Positions 26,224-35,136 of a stretch of 64,000 bases of DNA are shown piece after piece; within the stretch, counting starts at the first letter, position 1, and the number at the start of each line of letters is the position of its first letter. Made by a program: the position numbers and the translations under genes. The DNA is from Burkholderiaceae bacterium (GTDB taxonomy: Bacteria; Pseudomonadota; Gammaproteobacteria; Burkholderiales; Burkholderiaceae). Where the stretch lies: the NCBI GenBank assembly GCA_018261955.1, contig JAGTRK010000004.1, positions 186,001 to 250,000 on the forward strand. The letters are read 5' to 3'. The notes beneath the pieces are model-generated. The model saw only the letters and a program-made list of their open reading frames with translations. It did not search any database and was not told the DNA's origin.

Positions 26224-26332
26224 TAGGTCACTTATTATTTATGATTTATTACGGAATGATTTGCCGCTTGCGTGGCAGTTAAAAATTATTTCTTTCTTTT
26301 TACTAAAAAAATATTGACAACTTGCAAAATTT

Positions 26333-27586
26333 TTACTTGCTGCCCTCTTTGATTATTTTTGCAATTTCGTCTTGTACTTGCATTGTTTTGGACAGCACCG
26401 CCGCCCGCTCTGAATTGGCTTGACTATCACACTCCAAAAGTTTAGTTTCCGCCGCCAACTCATCGGGTGTTAAATTGTTGGCATTACTTTTTGCGATACT
26501 TTCAATCTTTCCGAAAACATTTCGCTTTGATTTAATCCATGCGCGTTGCAATTTTAGTACACCACTTTTTTGATTATCGGGCAAGGTTTGGATTAAGTCC
26601 TCCCACGTCTTATTGATATACTGCCGTGAGGTTTCATTGTCAATTCTTGCCGTTTGGTAGGCTTGCAATAACTCGTTATTTGCCGTTCCTATGTTGGAGT
26701 TGTTAGCAGTATTTGTGCTTGTTGTTTGAGTAAGTTTTTTTGCTTCATCTAAACAAAATTCATAGAGTTTATTGTAGTCCTCACGCTGCTCTTGATAAGT
26801 TAAAGTGTATTCTTTCCTTTTGTGTGCCGTGGCGTAACTATCACATTGCTGCATTAGAACAGGATTAACAGGGGCTTCTGTGAGGGGTGTAACTAATGGT
26901 TGATTATTATTAGTTGCTGCTGTAGTAGTTGTGCTTGATGTAGTGGCTGATGGGATGTAAGTTGATTGAGATTTATCTTTGTTATCCTGCATACTAACAA
27001 CAAGCCCGACTATCCCAACAACAACCATTACACCAATAAATATGCCTATAGCACGCACGGATTTATTCGTTAAAATAGCCTCAAGAAGCAAGTCCACCTC
27101 TTCATCCACGGCATCCGCAACATTAAGTTTTGGCTTATCCTTTTTATGCAAAATAGGGTCGTAATTTTTCGATAGTTGCGTGTCTTGATTATCTAAATTA
27201 GTTTCTAACTTTTCCCAACTGTTTGTTTCTTGGTTAAAACGTTCAACTTTTTCGCTGTAATTTGTGGGGCTAATATTCTGCTCACTGTTTTGTGTGGTTG
27301 ATTGTTTGGCTGGCTTATTGGGTGGGTTTGACTGATTGGCGTTTTCTTTCAATGCCCTAATAATACCAACAACTAACGCAAATGCAGCGGTTATCATTAT
27401 TCCAATTGGAATAAAACCTAACCAATAAAGCAAGCCGCCTGCAACGATAGCAATAGTTGCAGCAATAGGGGGCTTACGAAATTCATCATCCGCCGCAACC
27501 AATAAAAAGACAAATAATAAGCCTGAACAAATAATAGAAGTTATCGCTAATGTTGAACTATCAACGGGCATACTAACCATAGTCAT
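26333..27586 (-). CDS. Membrane protein with LprI-like (DUF1311) C-terminal domain
   Basis: A 417-residue island protein. Three hydrophobic segments occupy residues 10-80, a further one is at about 172-197, and between them lies a polar, Asn/Gln/Ser-rich linker. The C-terminal 170 residues have the DUF1311 pattern: a leading CDSYATAH, LLQAYQTAR, then LQRAWIKSKRNVFG and a late LLECDSQANSERAAVL. DUF1311 includes periplasmic lysozyme inhibitors (LprI), so this domain probably faces the periplasm. It lies eight bases after a lipoprotein gene on the same strand, so the two form a cargo operon. Lysozyme or phage-endolysin inhibition is a guess. Confidence 0.7.
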   Translation of the reverse strand: MTMVSMPVDSSTLAITSIICSGLLFVFLLVAADDEFRKPPIAATIAIVAGGLLYWLGFIPIGIMITAAFALVVGIIRALKENANQSNPPNKPAKQSTTQNSEQNISPTNYSEKVERFNQETNSWEKLETNLDNQDTQLSKNYDPILHKKDKPKLNVADAVDEEVDLLLEAILTNKSVRAIGIFIGVMVVVGIVGLVVSMQDNKDKSQSTYIPSATTSSTTTTAATNNNQPLVTPLTEAPVNPVLMQQCDSYATAHKRKEYTLTYQEQREDYNKLYEFCLDEAKKLTQTTSTNTANNSNIGTANNELLQAYQTARIDNETSRQYINKTWEDLIQTLPDNQKSGVLKLQRAWIKSKRNVFGKIESIAKSNANNLTPDELAAETKLLECDSQANSERAAVLSKTMQVQDEIAKIIKEGSK

Positions 27587-27594
27587 GCGTTACC

Positions 27595-27885
27595 TCAATT
27601 GTTTTTAGTCATGGAAGCAATACATGCTTTCATAAACCTATTGTATTGGTTGCTATCCAGCACTACTTTATATTCGGGTTCGCAAACAGTTTGGGTGTTC
27701 AAGCCGTATATTGTATCTTTAGTAGTGGTACAAACTACTTTTTCTGTTTTCACTCTGACTTTTTTAACTTCCCCTGACCATGCGCGATTGTCACATGCTA
27801 AATTAGCCCCGAATCGTGTCGCACAACCTGATAAAACAAGCGTACTTATCAAAAATAAATTTGCTATAATGAGCCTTTGCTGCAT
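27595..27885 (-). CDS. Small island lipoprotein
   Basis: A 96-residue protein with a lipoprotein signal peptide (hydrophobic residues 5-19, lipobox LSGC). The mature part has several more cysteines (ACDNRAW, VVCTTT, TVCEPEY, KACIAS) that could form disulfides in the periplasm, and an excess of Lys and Val. No family recognised. It is upstream of and nearly contiguous with the LprI-like membrane protein gene, suggesting joint function at the envelope. Confidence 0.72.
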   Translation of the reverse strand: MQQRLIIANLFLISTLVLSGCATRFGANLACDNRAWSGEVKKVRVKTEKVVCTTTKDTIYGLNTQTVCEPEYKVVLDSNQYNRFMKACIASMTKNN

Positions 27886-27960
27886 ACTGCCTCCTTATAC
27901 AAGTCCGATAAAATCCATAGTGGTTTTATATGAAGTATAAAGGGGGTTGAAAAAGCAACA

Positions 27961-27980
27961 CGGGGCATAAATCGGGGCAT
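27961..27980. repeat. Tandem CGGGGCAT repeat near the right island end
   Basis: Two CGGGGCAT copies separated by AAAT. A related copy, CGGGGCA-CAATT-CGGG, stands near the left end (23209-23224). They may be binding sites of the integrase. Confidence 0.5.
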
Positions 27981-28043
27981 CAAGCAAGGTTCATGTTTTC
28001 AATGTTGTTATTTATCAATTGGTTACGGCTTTACTGTGTAGCG

Positions 28044-28054
28044 AGGTCGGGCCA
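28044..28054 (+). repeat. Degenerate right attachment site
   Basis: AGGTCGGGCCA resembles the end of tRNA-Asn (AGGTCGGGGAGCCA) with GAG missing. It is followed after a few bases by a terminator hairpin. Confidence 0.45.
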
Positions 28055-28061
28055 CGAATTT

Positions 28062-28091
28062 AAAAGCCACAGAGTTTTCTGTGGCTTTTTT
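28062..28091 (+). terminator. Rho-independent terminator at the right island edge
   Basis: GCCACAG / CTGTGGC stem extended by flanking A- and T-runs, loop AGTTTT, followed by a run of six T. It probably was the tRNA-Asn terminator before the island inserted between them. Confidence 0.85.
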
Positions 28092-28122
28092 ATTTGAATC
28101 TTATCCAGCCATCGGATTTGTG

Positions 28123-30822
28123 ATGAATATTGTTTTCACGCTGCATTATGCAACCCAATTTGGAGAAAATATTTTTCTCCATCTATCACAGGATGGTGTC
28201 GATGGCATCGCGCGTGAAATCCCTTTGGGCTTCGTTGATGCGCACACTTGGTCGGTTTCTATTGACTGCGCACACCCTGCATTCACTTATCATTACAGCA
28301 TTCAAAATTCATCTGGGCAAATTCTGCGCGAGGAGTTGCCCGTGCGCACTTGCTCGTTGGTAGAGTACGCCAACAAGCCTGTGGTGCATTTGGTTGACCG
28401 CTGGGATTTGGCGAGTTTTCCTGAGCATTTTTTGTTCAACAAAATTTGGAACATTCATCAACCATCCTTTGCAGATGAGCTCTCACCGTCGTTAAACCCA
28501 ACTGCAAGCCATTTGTTTGAAATTCGTGTGCCCTTGTATTCGCCACATTGGGCAGTCGGTCTGATACGCTCAGGCAGTAACAATTGGATACCCATGCATC
28601 GGGCTCCAGAAGGTTTATGGCAAATTAATTTGGATTTATCCGTATTCGACTCTATCGATGATACAACCCATTGTTTTGAATACCAGTATTGTATTTTTGA
28701 CACGGTGACCCGTCAGCGCATCCACACGGAGACACATTTACGGCACATACAACTGGATGATGATGCACCCAAAAAATTAAATGGCTTTCTGACGATTGTC
28801 CATGATTTGGGTTATGAAGCTTCGCCCGATTGGCTGTGGCGCTCTGCGGGGGTGGCAATTCCTGTGTTTTCGTTGCGCAGTGAGCACGCGCTCGGCAGTG
28901 GTGAGTTTGCGGATTTGAAGTTATTGGGCGACTGGGCGCGGCAGGCGGGCATTTCGCTGTTGCAATTATTGCCCATCAATGATTCGACCGTGAATTATTC
29001 TTGGGATGACCAATACCCTTATTCCGCCATCTCGGCGTATGCCTTGCACCCACAGTATTTGTCTATTCATAACCTACCGTATGCCTTACCTCAGACGGAT
29101 ACCGAAGTATTTGAAGCGGCACGCGCCCGATTAAACGCTTTGGAAGCCATTGATTTTGAATCCATGATTACGCTTAAGTGGCGTTTGATTCGTTCTATTT
29201 TCAACACGCATCGGGATGAGATATTGGCGGATGAGAACTTACATCGTTTCATTGCAAACAACGACTGGCTCAAGCCCTACGCGGTTTTTTGCGTGTTGCG
29301 TGATGAATTTAACACTCTGGATTTTTCGCAATGGCAAGCATTCGCTCGGTATGATGCGGCTGCCATTCAAACATTTTTTATCGACACACATCCGCAGTAT
29401 TTGGAAGTGGTATTGCACTGTTTTGTGCAATACCATTTGCATGTGCAGTTGAGCGAAGCGGTTGACTATGTGCACGGTTTGGGCATCGCACTCAAGGGGG
29501 ATTTGCCCATCGGCATTCGCCGCTACAGCGTCGATACATGGGGCAATCCTGATTTATTCGCGATGGATTTTCAAGCGGGTGCACCACCCGATATGTTCAC
29601 CGAACTGGGGCAAAACTGGGAATTCCCTTTATATAATTGGTCACGCATGCGCACCGATGGTTATCAATGGTGGGGTCAGCGCATGTCCACGTTGGCGCAG
29701 TATTTCGATGCGATGCGCATTGATCATGTGTTGGGGTTTTTTCGCATTTGGTGCGTCCCGATACACGCCATTCAAGGATTGCTCGGTTATTTTTCGCCTG
29801 CTTTGGGCATCACGACTACTGAGTTTGCCGAGCGAGAAATTGAATTTGATGCACAACGCTTTTGCGAACCCTTCATCACCACCGAGGTTTTAGAAAGTTT
29901 ATTGGGTAATCAAGCCAAAGACATTATCGCCACGTATTTACAACCACACGACACCGATGCATCACGCTATCAGTTCAAACAAGCTTTCGATACACAACGC
30001 AAAATCGCCGATTGTTTTCGCGATGCGCCCAATACCGATTTAGAACAAAAATTATTGGCACTGCATGCAGAGGTATTATTCATTGCAGAGCGTTTGGAAC
30101 AAGGCGCGAATCAAGTGGTGTATCACCCACGCTTTAATCAACACAAGACCCAATCTTATCGGGCTTTAGACACCCGAACACAAGAAAAATTGCATGACTT
30201 ATACGTAGATTATTTTTTTGTGCGCCAAGAGGCTTTATGGCGACAAAATGGCTTGGAAAAATTGCCCGCACTCAAAAATGCCAGCGATATGTTGATTTGT
30301 GCCGAAGATTTGGGGCTTGTGCCTGCGTGTGTGCCAGAAGTCCTCAATGAGCTGGGCATGACTGCGCTGAAAATTCAACGCGCACCTTCGGATGACACCG
30401 AGTTCTCTGACCCGCTGCGTGCAGGTTATTTGAACGTTGTGACCACGTCCAGTCACGACAGCAGCACCTTGCGCCAGTGGTGGTGTGAAAACCCAGAACT
30501 CACGCAGCGTTATTATGAACAGCAATTGGGTCAGGTCGGCGATGCGCCCACGCAACTGACCCCAGAATTGGCCAGTCTCATCATTGAACAGCATTTGAAC
30601 TCGCCTGCGATGCTGGCGATTTTCCCATTACAAGACATACTCGCCACATCTGCGCACCTCGTACCCACCGACCCAAATGTTGAGCGCATCAACAACCCTG
30701 CAAACCCCCACCACCGTTGGAACTACCGAATGTCGATGGGCTTAGAACAATTGATTTTGGAGCGCGAGTGGAGTGAAAAAGTGCGCGAACAAATTTGTCG
30801 CGCACGGCGGATAACAATTTAA
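28123..30822 (+). CDS. malQ: 4-alpha-glucanotransferase, DPE2-like with N-terminal starch-binding modules
   Basis: GH77 amylomaltase of 899 residues, moving glucan segments between maltodextrins in the cytosol. Two CBM20-like modules precede the barrel (about 1-110 and 120-230), and the catalytic part carries PVFSLRSEHALGSGEF, the nucleophile Asp in MRIDHVLGFFRIW, the acid/base Glu in ICAEDLGLVP and the third acid in TTSSHDSSTLRQWW. This size and plan resemble plant DPE2 and its bacterial relatives rather than the shorter E. coli MalQ. The ATG at 28123 is chosen because homology starts there; no strong ribosome site precedes it. It is convergent with rfbC. Confidence 0.9.
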   Translation: MNIVFTLHYATQFGENIFLHLSQDGVDGIAREIPLGFVDAHTWSVSIDCAHPAFTYHYSIQNSSGQILREELPVRTCSLVEYANKPVVHLVDRWDLASFPEHFLFNKIWNIHQPSFADELSPSLNPTASHLFEIRVPLYSPHWAVGLIRSGSNNWIPMHRAPEGLWQINLDLSVFDSIDDTTHCFEYQYCIFDTVTRQRIHTETHLRHIQLDDDAPKKLNGFLTIVHDLGYEASPDWLWRSAGVAIPVFSLRSEHALGSGEFADLKLLGDWARQAGISLLQLLPINDSTVNYSWDDQYPYSAISAYALHPQYLSIHNLPYALPQTDTEVFEAARARLNALEAIDFESMITLKWRLIRSIFNTHRDEILADENLHRFIANNDWLKPYAVFCVLRDEFNTLDFSQWQAFARYDAAAIQTFFIDTHPQYLEVVLHCFVQYHLHVQLSEAVDYVHGLGIALKGDLPIGIRRYSVDTWGNPDLFAMDFQAGAPPDMFTELGQNWEFPLYNWSRMRTDGYQWWGQRMSTLAQYFDAMRIDHVLGFFRIWCVPIHAIQGLLGYFSPALGITTTEFAEREIEFDAQRFCEPFITTEVLESLLGNQAKDIIATYLQPHDTDASRYQFKQAFDTQRKIADCFRDAPNTDLEQKLLALHAEVLFIAERLEQGANQVVYHPRFNQHKTQSYRALDTRTQEKLHDLYVDYFFVRQEALWRQNGLEKLPALKNASDMLICAEDLGLVPACVPEVLNELGMTALKIQRAPSDDTEFSDPLRAGYLNVVTTSSHDSSTLRQWWCENPELTQRYYEQQLGQVGDAPTQLTPELASLIIEQHLNSPAMLAIFPLQDILATSAHLVPTDPNVERINNPANPHHRWNYRMSMGLEQLILEREWSEKVREQICRARRITI

Positions 30823-30834
30823 ATCAACACGGCA

Positions 30835-31389
30835 TTACTCAAATAGATGAACTTGCTCTGACAACTTTGGCGCTTGTTGGTCTTTATCCGACAACAGTGG
30901 TTGCCCATCAAACGCTGGCCACTCAACCCCAATCTCAGGGTCATTCCAAACAATCGCTTGCTCGCATTCCTTAAACCAATAGTCCGTGGTTTTGTACAAA
31001 AATTCCGCGTGCTCAGACAGGGTCAAAAAGCCATGCGCAAAACCAGCGGGTATCCAAAATTGACGTTTATTCTCCGCAGACAAATGCACGCCGACCCACT
31101 GACCAAAGGTCGGCGAGAATTTACGAATATCCACCGCCACATCAAACACTTCTCCGACCACACAGCGCACGAGTTTGCCCTGTGGATGCGGCGGTAATTG
31201 GTAATGCAAGCCACGCAACACGCCGCGCGCGGAGCGCGAGTGATTGTCCTGCACGAAATTAACCGCGTAGCCCACGGCTGATTCGAATTTGGTTTGATTG
31301 AAACTTTCAAAGAAAAACCCACGCGCATCGCCAAACACTGCGGGCTCAATGATTTTCAATTCTGGAATTTTGGTGTCGATAATCTTCAT
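30835..31389 (-). CDS. rfbC: dTDP-4-dehydrorhamnose 3,5-epimerase
   Basis: Third step of dTDP-L-rhamnose synthesis. The 184-residue cupin has the family marks FFFESFNQTKF, FVQDNHSRSARGVLRGLHYQ with the catalytic His, and FAHGFLTLSEHAEFLYKTTDYW. It is the last gene of the rfbBDAC operon, five bases after rfbA. The length is normal. Rhamnose would go to O-antigen, capsule or glycoprotein. Confidence 0.96.
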   Translation of the reverse strand: MKIIDTKIPELKIIEPAVFGDARGFFFESFNQTKFESAVGYAVNFVQDNHSRSARGVLRGLHYQLPPHPQGKLVRCVVGEVFDVAVDIRKFSPTFGQWVGVHLSAENKRQFWIPAGFAHGFLTLSEHAEFLYKTTDYWFKECEQAIVWNDPEIGVEWPAFDGQPLLSDKDQQAPKLSEQVHLFE

Positions 31390-31394
31390 ATTAT

Positions 31395-32291
31395 TTATTC
31401 TTTAGATACTTTCAATAAATACTGCCCGTAGTCACTTTTCAGGTACGGCTGCGCCAATGCCACCAATGCGTCTTGATTGATATAACCCATACGGTACGCA
31501 ATTTCTTCGACACAGGCGACCTGCTGACCTTGACGTTTTTGTATCATCGCCACAAAGGTGGACGCATCGCGCAATGAATCGTGCGTGCCTGTATCCAACC
31601 ATGCAAAGCCCCTGTCCATGGTTTGCACGTGCAAGGTGTCATTCGCTAAATAAATTTTATTCAAATCGGTGATTTCGAGTTCACCACGTGGCGAAGGCAC
31701 AATAGTTTTCGCGTGTTTGACGACATCGGCATCATAAAAATACAGTCCTGTGACCGCAAAATTCGATTTCGGTTGGACGGGTTTTTCTTCAATACTGATG
31801 GCTTTTTTGTTCTCATCAAATTCAACCACACCATAACGCTCGGGATCATGCACATGATAGGAAAACACCGTCGCACCGTGCTCTTGAGTGTTTGCGTCCT
31901 GTAACAAAACCTGTAAATCATGGCCAAAGAAAATATTGTCACCCAAAACCAGAGCGGCTGGATGCCCGTCTAAAAACGCCTCGCCCAGCAAAAAAGCCTG
32001 CGCCAAACCATCGGGCGAAGGTTGCACTTGATAACTTAATTTCAAGCCCCAGCGTGCGCCATCACCGAGCAACTCTTCAAATCGACCAATGTCCTGTGGC
32101 GTACTGATAATCAAGATTTCTTGTATGCCCGCGAGCATGAGTACCGCCAAAGGGTAATAAATCATCGGCTTGTCATACACTGGCAACAATTGTTTGCTGA
32201 CCGCTTGGGTAATCGGGTATAAGCGCGTCCCCGAACCGCCTGCGAGGACGATGCCTTTGCGCTGATGGGGATTGAGGGGTTTATTTATCAT
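31395..32291 (-). CDS. rfbA: Glucose-1-phosphate thymidylyltransferase
   Basis: First step of dTDP-L-rhamnose synthesis: glucose-1-phosphate plus dTTP gives dTDP-glucose. The 298-residue protein has the nucleotidyltransferase signature [33 protein letters not shown], and [12 protein letters not shown] and LDTGTHDSL further on. ATG at 32291 has AGG eight bases upstream; a GTG nine bases earlier is less likely. Third gene in the operon. Confidence 0.96.
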   Translation of the reverse strand: MINKPLNPHQRKGIVLAGGSGTRLYPITQAVSKQLLPVYDKPMIYYPLAVLMLAGIQEILIISTPQDIGRFEELLGDGARWGLKLSYQVQPSPDGLAQAFLLGEAFLDGHPAALVLGDNIFFGHDLQVLLQDANTQEHGATVFSYHVHDPERYGVVEFDENKKAISIEEKPVQPKSNFAVTGLYFYDADVVKHAKTIVPSPRGELEITDLNKIYLANDTLHVQTMDRGFAWLDTGTHDSLRDASTFVAMIQKRQGQQVACVEEIAYRMGYINQDALVALAQPYLKSDYGQYLLKVSKE

Positions 32292-32303
32292 TTTAAGCAC
32301 CTG

Positions 32304-33218
32304 TTATCGAATCAAAGTGAACGCGTGGCGCACAGCATCCTGCCAATCAGGCAAGCGCAGACCAAAGGTTGTTTGTAACAAATGGGTATCCAAACATGAA
32401 TTCGCAGGGCGTTTGGCTGGGGTTGGGTATTCTGAACTGGGAATGCCTTTAATCTGAGAACTGGTCATTTTTAACGCAACACCTGCCTGCTCTGCCAAAG
32501 TTGCAATATATTGCGCATAGCCATGCCACGAAGTCGCACCATTTGCAGTTAAATGATATGTGCCATAATCGGGCAACTCACCATTTTGACGCTTTAGCCA
32601 AGCATCACGCAGTACGTGCGCGGTCACATCTGCGAGTAAAAACGCGCTGGTGGGCGCACCAAACTGGTCGTTGACCACGTTGAGCGCGTCGCGGGTTTTC
32701 ATTAGATTAAGCATGGTTTTGAGAAAATTCGCACCATAGGCTCCAAACACCCAACTGGTGCGGAAAATAAAATGCGCCTCGCACGACTCGCGCACGAGTT
32801 GCTCGCCCTGCGCTTTACTCGCACCATACACCGACTGTGGTGCAATCGGGTCACTCTCAACGTATGCGCCCGACTTCGTACCATCAAACACGTAATCGGT
32901 CGAATAATGAATTAATATCGCGCTATGCTTTTGAGCCCAACGCGCCATCACGCCTGCGGCTTGGGCATTCACAGCATATGCCAAATCAACATCCGACTCA
33001 GCTTTATCGACCGCGGTATAAGCCGCAGGGTTAACGATGATGTTAGGCTGATGTTTATCTAATACGATCAATGTTGCAGCCGCGTCGGATAAATCCAAAT
33101 CCGCGCGCACCAAGGCAATGATTTCACCCAAAGGCGCAAGCGTGCGCTTTAGCTCAAAGCCAACTTGCCCGTCTGTGCCGGTGATTAAGATTCTCGGTAA
33201 TTTCAAATCACGCACCAT
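32304..33218 (-). CDS. rfbD: dTDP-4-dehydrorhamnose reductase
   Basis: Final step of dTDP-L-rhamnose synthesis. The 304-residue short-chain reductase has the Rossmann start [26 protein letters not shown], and the catalytic YSTDYVFDG with YGASKAQGE. The start at 33218 has GAGG just upstream and overlaps the rfbB end by 11 bp, which implies translational coupling; an in-frame ATG at 33248 would overlap more and is not preferred. Confidence 0.95.
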   Translation of the reverse strand: MVRDLKLPRILITGTDGQVGFELKRTLAPLGEIIALVRADLDLSDAAATLIVLDKHQPNIIVNPAAYTAVDKAESDVDLAYAVNAQAAGVMARWAQKHSAILIHYSTDYVFDGTKSGAYVESDPIAPQSVYGASKAQGEQLVRESCEAHFIFRTSWVFGAYGANFLKTMLNLMKTRDALNVVNDQFGAPTSAFLLADVTAHVLRDAWLKRQNGELPDYGTYHLTANGATSWHGYAQYIATLAEQAGVALKMTSSQIKGIPSSEYPTPAKRPANSCLDTHLLQTTFGLRLPDWQDAVRHAFTLIR

Positions 33219-34266
33219 ATTGCCTCGTAGTCCACTCACGATACGCACCCGTGGTCACATTGCGCGTCCATTCGGTGTTGTCCAAATACCATTGCACAGT
33301 TTTACGAATACCCGATTCAAACGTCTCAGCGGGTTTCCAGCCCAACTCACGCTCTAATTTACGCGCGTCAATCGCATAGCGACGATCATGCCCCGCGCGG
33401 TCGGTCACAAAGGTGATTTGCTCTGCATACGATTGACCATCTGCACGCGGTTGCATTTCATCGAGCAAGGTGCAAATGGTTTTGACCACATCCAAATTCG
33501 CCTTCTCGTTCCAACCACCGACATTGTAGGTTTCGCCCAAACGCCCTGCTTCAAGCACCCGACGAATCGCGCTGCAATGATCACGCACATACAGCCAATC
33601 GCGAATTTGCTGACCATCGCCATAAATCGGCAAAGGTTTGCCCGCGAGCGCATTGAGAATCACCAAAGGAATCAGCTTCTCGGGGAAATGATAAGGGCCA
33701 TAATTGTTACTGCAATTGGTGGTCAGCACAGGTAAACCGTAAGTATGATGCCACGCCCGCACAAGGTGATCAGAGGCCGCCTTACTCGCAGAGTATGGAC
33801 TGTTCGGCTCGTAACGATGGGTTTCCGCGAACGGCGGATCATCTTTTTCTAACGAACCATACACCTCATCGGTCGAGACGTGTAAAAAGCGAAAATCAGA
33901 TTTTTCAGGTTCAGGCAAGTCATTCCAATACGCCCGAACCGACTCCAGTAAATTGAACGTCCCCAGTATATTGGTCTGAATAAAATCCGCAGGGCCATGA
34001 ATCGAGCGATCCACATGTGACTCTGCGGCAAAATTCACCACCGCGCGTGGTTGATACTGCTTGAGCAATTGGGACACCAACTGAGTATCGCCAATATCGC
34101 CATGCACAAACACATGCCGAGCGTCATTTTTCAACGCGTCCAAGGTATGCAAATTGCCCGCATACGTGAGCGCATCTAAATTGATAACAGGCTCGTCTGA
34201 ACCCGCCAACCAATCCAACACAAAATTCCCACCGATAAAGCCTGCTCCACCTGTAACCAGTATCAT
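33208..34266 (-). CDS. rfbB: dTDP-glucose 4,6-dehydratase
   Basis: Second step of dTDP-L-rhamnose synthesis. Extended SDR of 352 residues: NAD site [43 protein letters not shown], catalytic [15 protein letters not shown], and [18 protein letters not shown]. It is the first gene of the operon rfbBDAC. No clear promoter consensus was found upstream. Confidence 0.96.
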   Translation of the reverse strand: MILVTGGAGFIGGNFVLDWLAGSDEPVINLDALTYAGNLHTLDALKNDARHVFVHGDIGDTQLVSQLLKQYQPRAVVNFAAESHVDRSIHGPADFIQTNILGTFNLLESVRAYWNDLPEPEKSDFRFLHVSTDEVYGSLEKDDPPFAETHRYEPNSPYSASKAASDHLVRAWHHTYGLPVLTTNCSNNYGPYHFPEKLIPLVILNALAGKPLPIYGDGQQIRDWLYVRDHCSAIRRVLEAGRLGETYNVGGWNEKANLDVVKTICTLLDEMQPRADGQSYAEQITFVTDRAGHDRRYAIDARKLERELGWKPAETFESGIRKTVQWYLDNTEWTRNVTTGAYREWTTRQYGA

Positions 34267-34566
34267 TTAAACCTCTAAAAATTGTTATGACCACTATATA
34301 TCAATCACCCGCTGGTGTTGTTCATTGTTAACCCGCATTTTATCAAATAAACGTACAGTATCTGCGCAGTTTTTGACACAATATCAATTGGTTGTCGTCT
34401 GATTGATGACTTTAACTCTACAGTATATTGACAATCAAATGGCTTTTCGTATGTGTGTTTTGTCATGGTACGCGCTATTTATTCCGAAAAAAAGCCCAAT
34501 GCGTGCATTAGGCTTATCAATCGTATTTTAGTATTTATCTCTGGCTTGGACACGCCATGTGTCGAA
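34267..34566. other. Intergenic region upstream of rfbB
   Basis: These 300 bases hold no gene; they contain the terminator of the OmpA-type lipoprotein gene (34487-34515) and should carry the rfb promoter. Confidence 0.5.
34487..34515 (-). terminator. Terminator of the OmpA-type lipoprotein gene
   Basis: AAGCCCAATGC and GCATTAGGCTT pair with one mismatch; on the minus strand the stem is followed by a run of seven T. Confidence 0.8.
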
Positions 34567-35076
34567 TTATTTTTTACGTACCCCCGTAATCTCAACCGCA
34601 ACGCGACGATCAGGTTGCAAACAGGCTTTAAGTGCGGGTGTTGGTTTGACTCCTACACAATTGGTAATTGGTTGAGTCTCACCCGCACTTGCTGTGGTTA
34701 TCGGCGCAGTCACACCCAGACTTTGTAAGTAGGCTTTAACCGTTTCTGAACGACGCAAGCCCAACTGATAATTGTATTTGTCATTACCCAAACGATCCGT
34801 ATGACCTACCAAGGCAATTTTATCGACCTGTACATAACCATCTTTCAGCGTTGCTGCCAACTTTTCTAAAGTCGTTTTTCCTGCTGGTAATAAGTCAGTT
34901 GATGACGCCTTGTCAAAATTAAACAACGCATCAGCCGCTAAATTCACCCGCTCTGTTACAACAGTTGGGGCAGTGACCTCGGGAGGGCACCATTTATGAT
35001 CAACATCACGCACGCCAGCGCAAGCACTGAGCGACAATACCAAACCTGCCATAATTAATTTATTTTGCATATTCAT
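34567..35076 (-). CDS. OmpA-family peptidoglycan-associated lipoprotein
   Basis: A 169-residue outer-membrane lipoprotein. The signal peptide ends in the lipobox LSAC, followed by a short linker and a C-terminal OmpA-like domain (about 60-165) with FNFDKAS, LVGHTDRLGNDKYNYQLGLRRSETVKAYL and PDRRVAVEI, the peptidoglycan-binding pattern. The start with GGGG upstream is chosen. It lies 60 bases downstream of the autotransporter gene on the same strand, so it may be co-transcribed and anchor or assist it. Confidence 0.88.
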   Translation of the reverse strand: MNMQNKLIMAGLVLSLSACAGVRDVDHKWCPPEVTAPTVVTERVNLAADALFNFDKASSTDLLPAGKTTLEKLAATLKDGYVQVDKIALVGHTDRLGNDKYNYQLGLRRSETVKAYLQSLGVTAPITTASAGETQPITNCVGVKPTPALKACLQPDRRVAVEITGVRKK

Positions 35077-35136
35077 TTTTACCCCATCAAAGCACTTCAT
35101 GGATTGATGAAGTGCTCATTTGTTATTCAGATATGG

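Larger units (their letters stand above)
25702..26332. other. Non-coding island region with G/C tracts and TAGTAGT repeats
   Basis: These 630 bases hold no credible gene. Instead there are many runs of four to eight G or C embedded in AT-rich DNA: a minus-strand G-quadruplex pattern at 25943-25968, a plus-strand one at 26204-26223, and TTAGTAGT copies followed by G or T tracts between 26030 and 26080. An AATAAT run is at 25918-25940. Such composition suggests a structured or protein-binding region, for example a replication origin or a non-coding RNA, but no function can be assigned. Confidence 0.6.
23048..28054. mobile_element. Integrative island at the 3' end of tRNA-Asn (about 5 kb)
   Basis: The stretch between tRNA-Asn and the malQ-like gene has the plan of an integrative element: tyrosine integrase next to the tRNA, AlpA-like regulator, AT-rich genes of unknown function, and a degenerate copy of the tRNA 3' end (AGGTCGGG-CCA, 28044-28054, lacking GAG) at the far side. 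Integrase arm-type repeats are seen near both ends (23209-23224 and 27961-27980). Beyond the right end lies a hairpin terminator that probably served the tRNA before insertion. No replication, mobilisation or capsid gene is present, so it is a minimal or decayed element that may depend on a helper. Confidence 0.75.

Noticed and set aside
25702-26332. Possible retron or CRISPR array
   Set aside because: No reverse transcriptase nearby, and the repeats are short, irregular and without uniform spacers.
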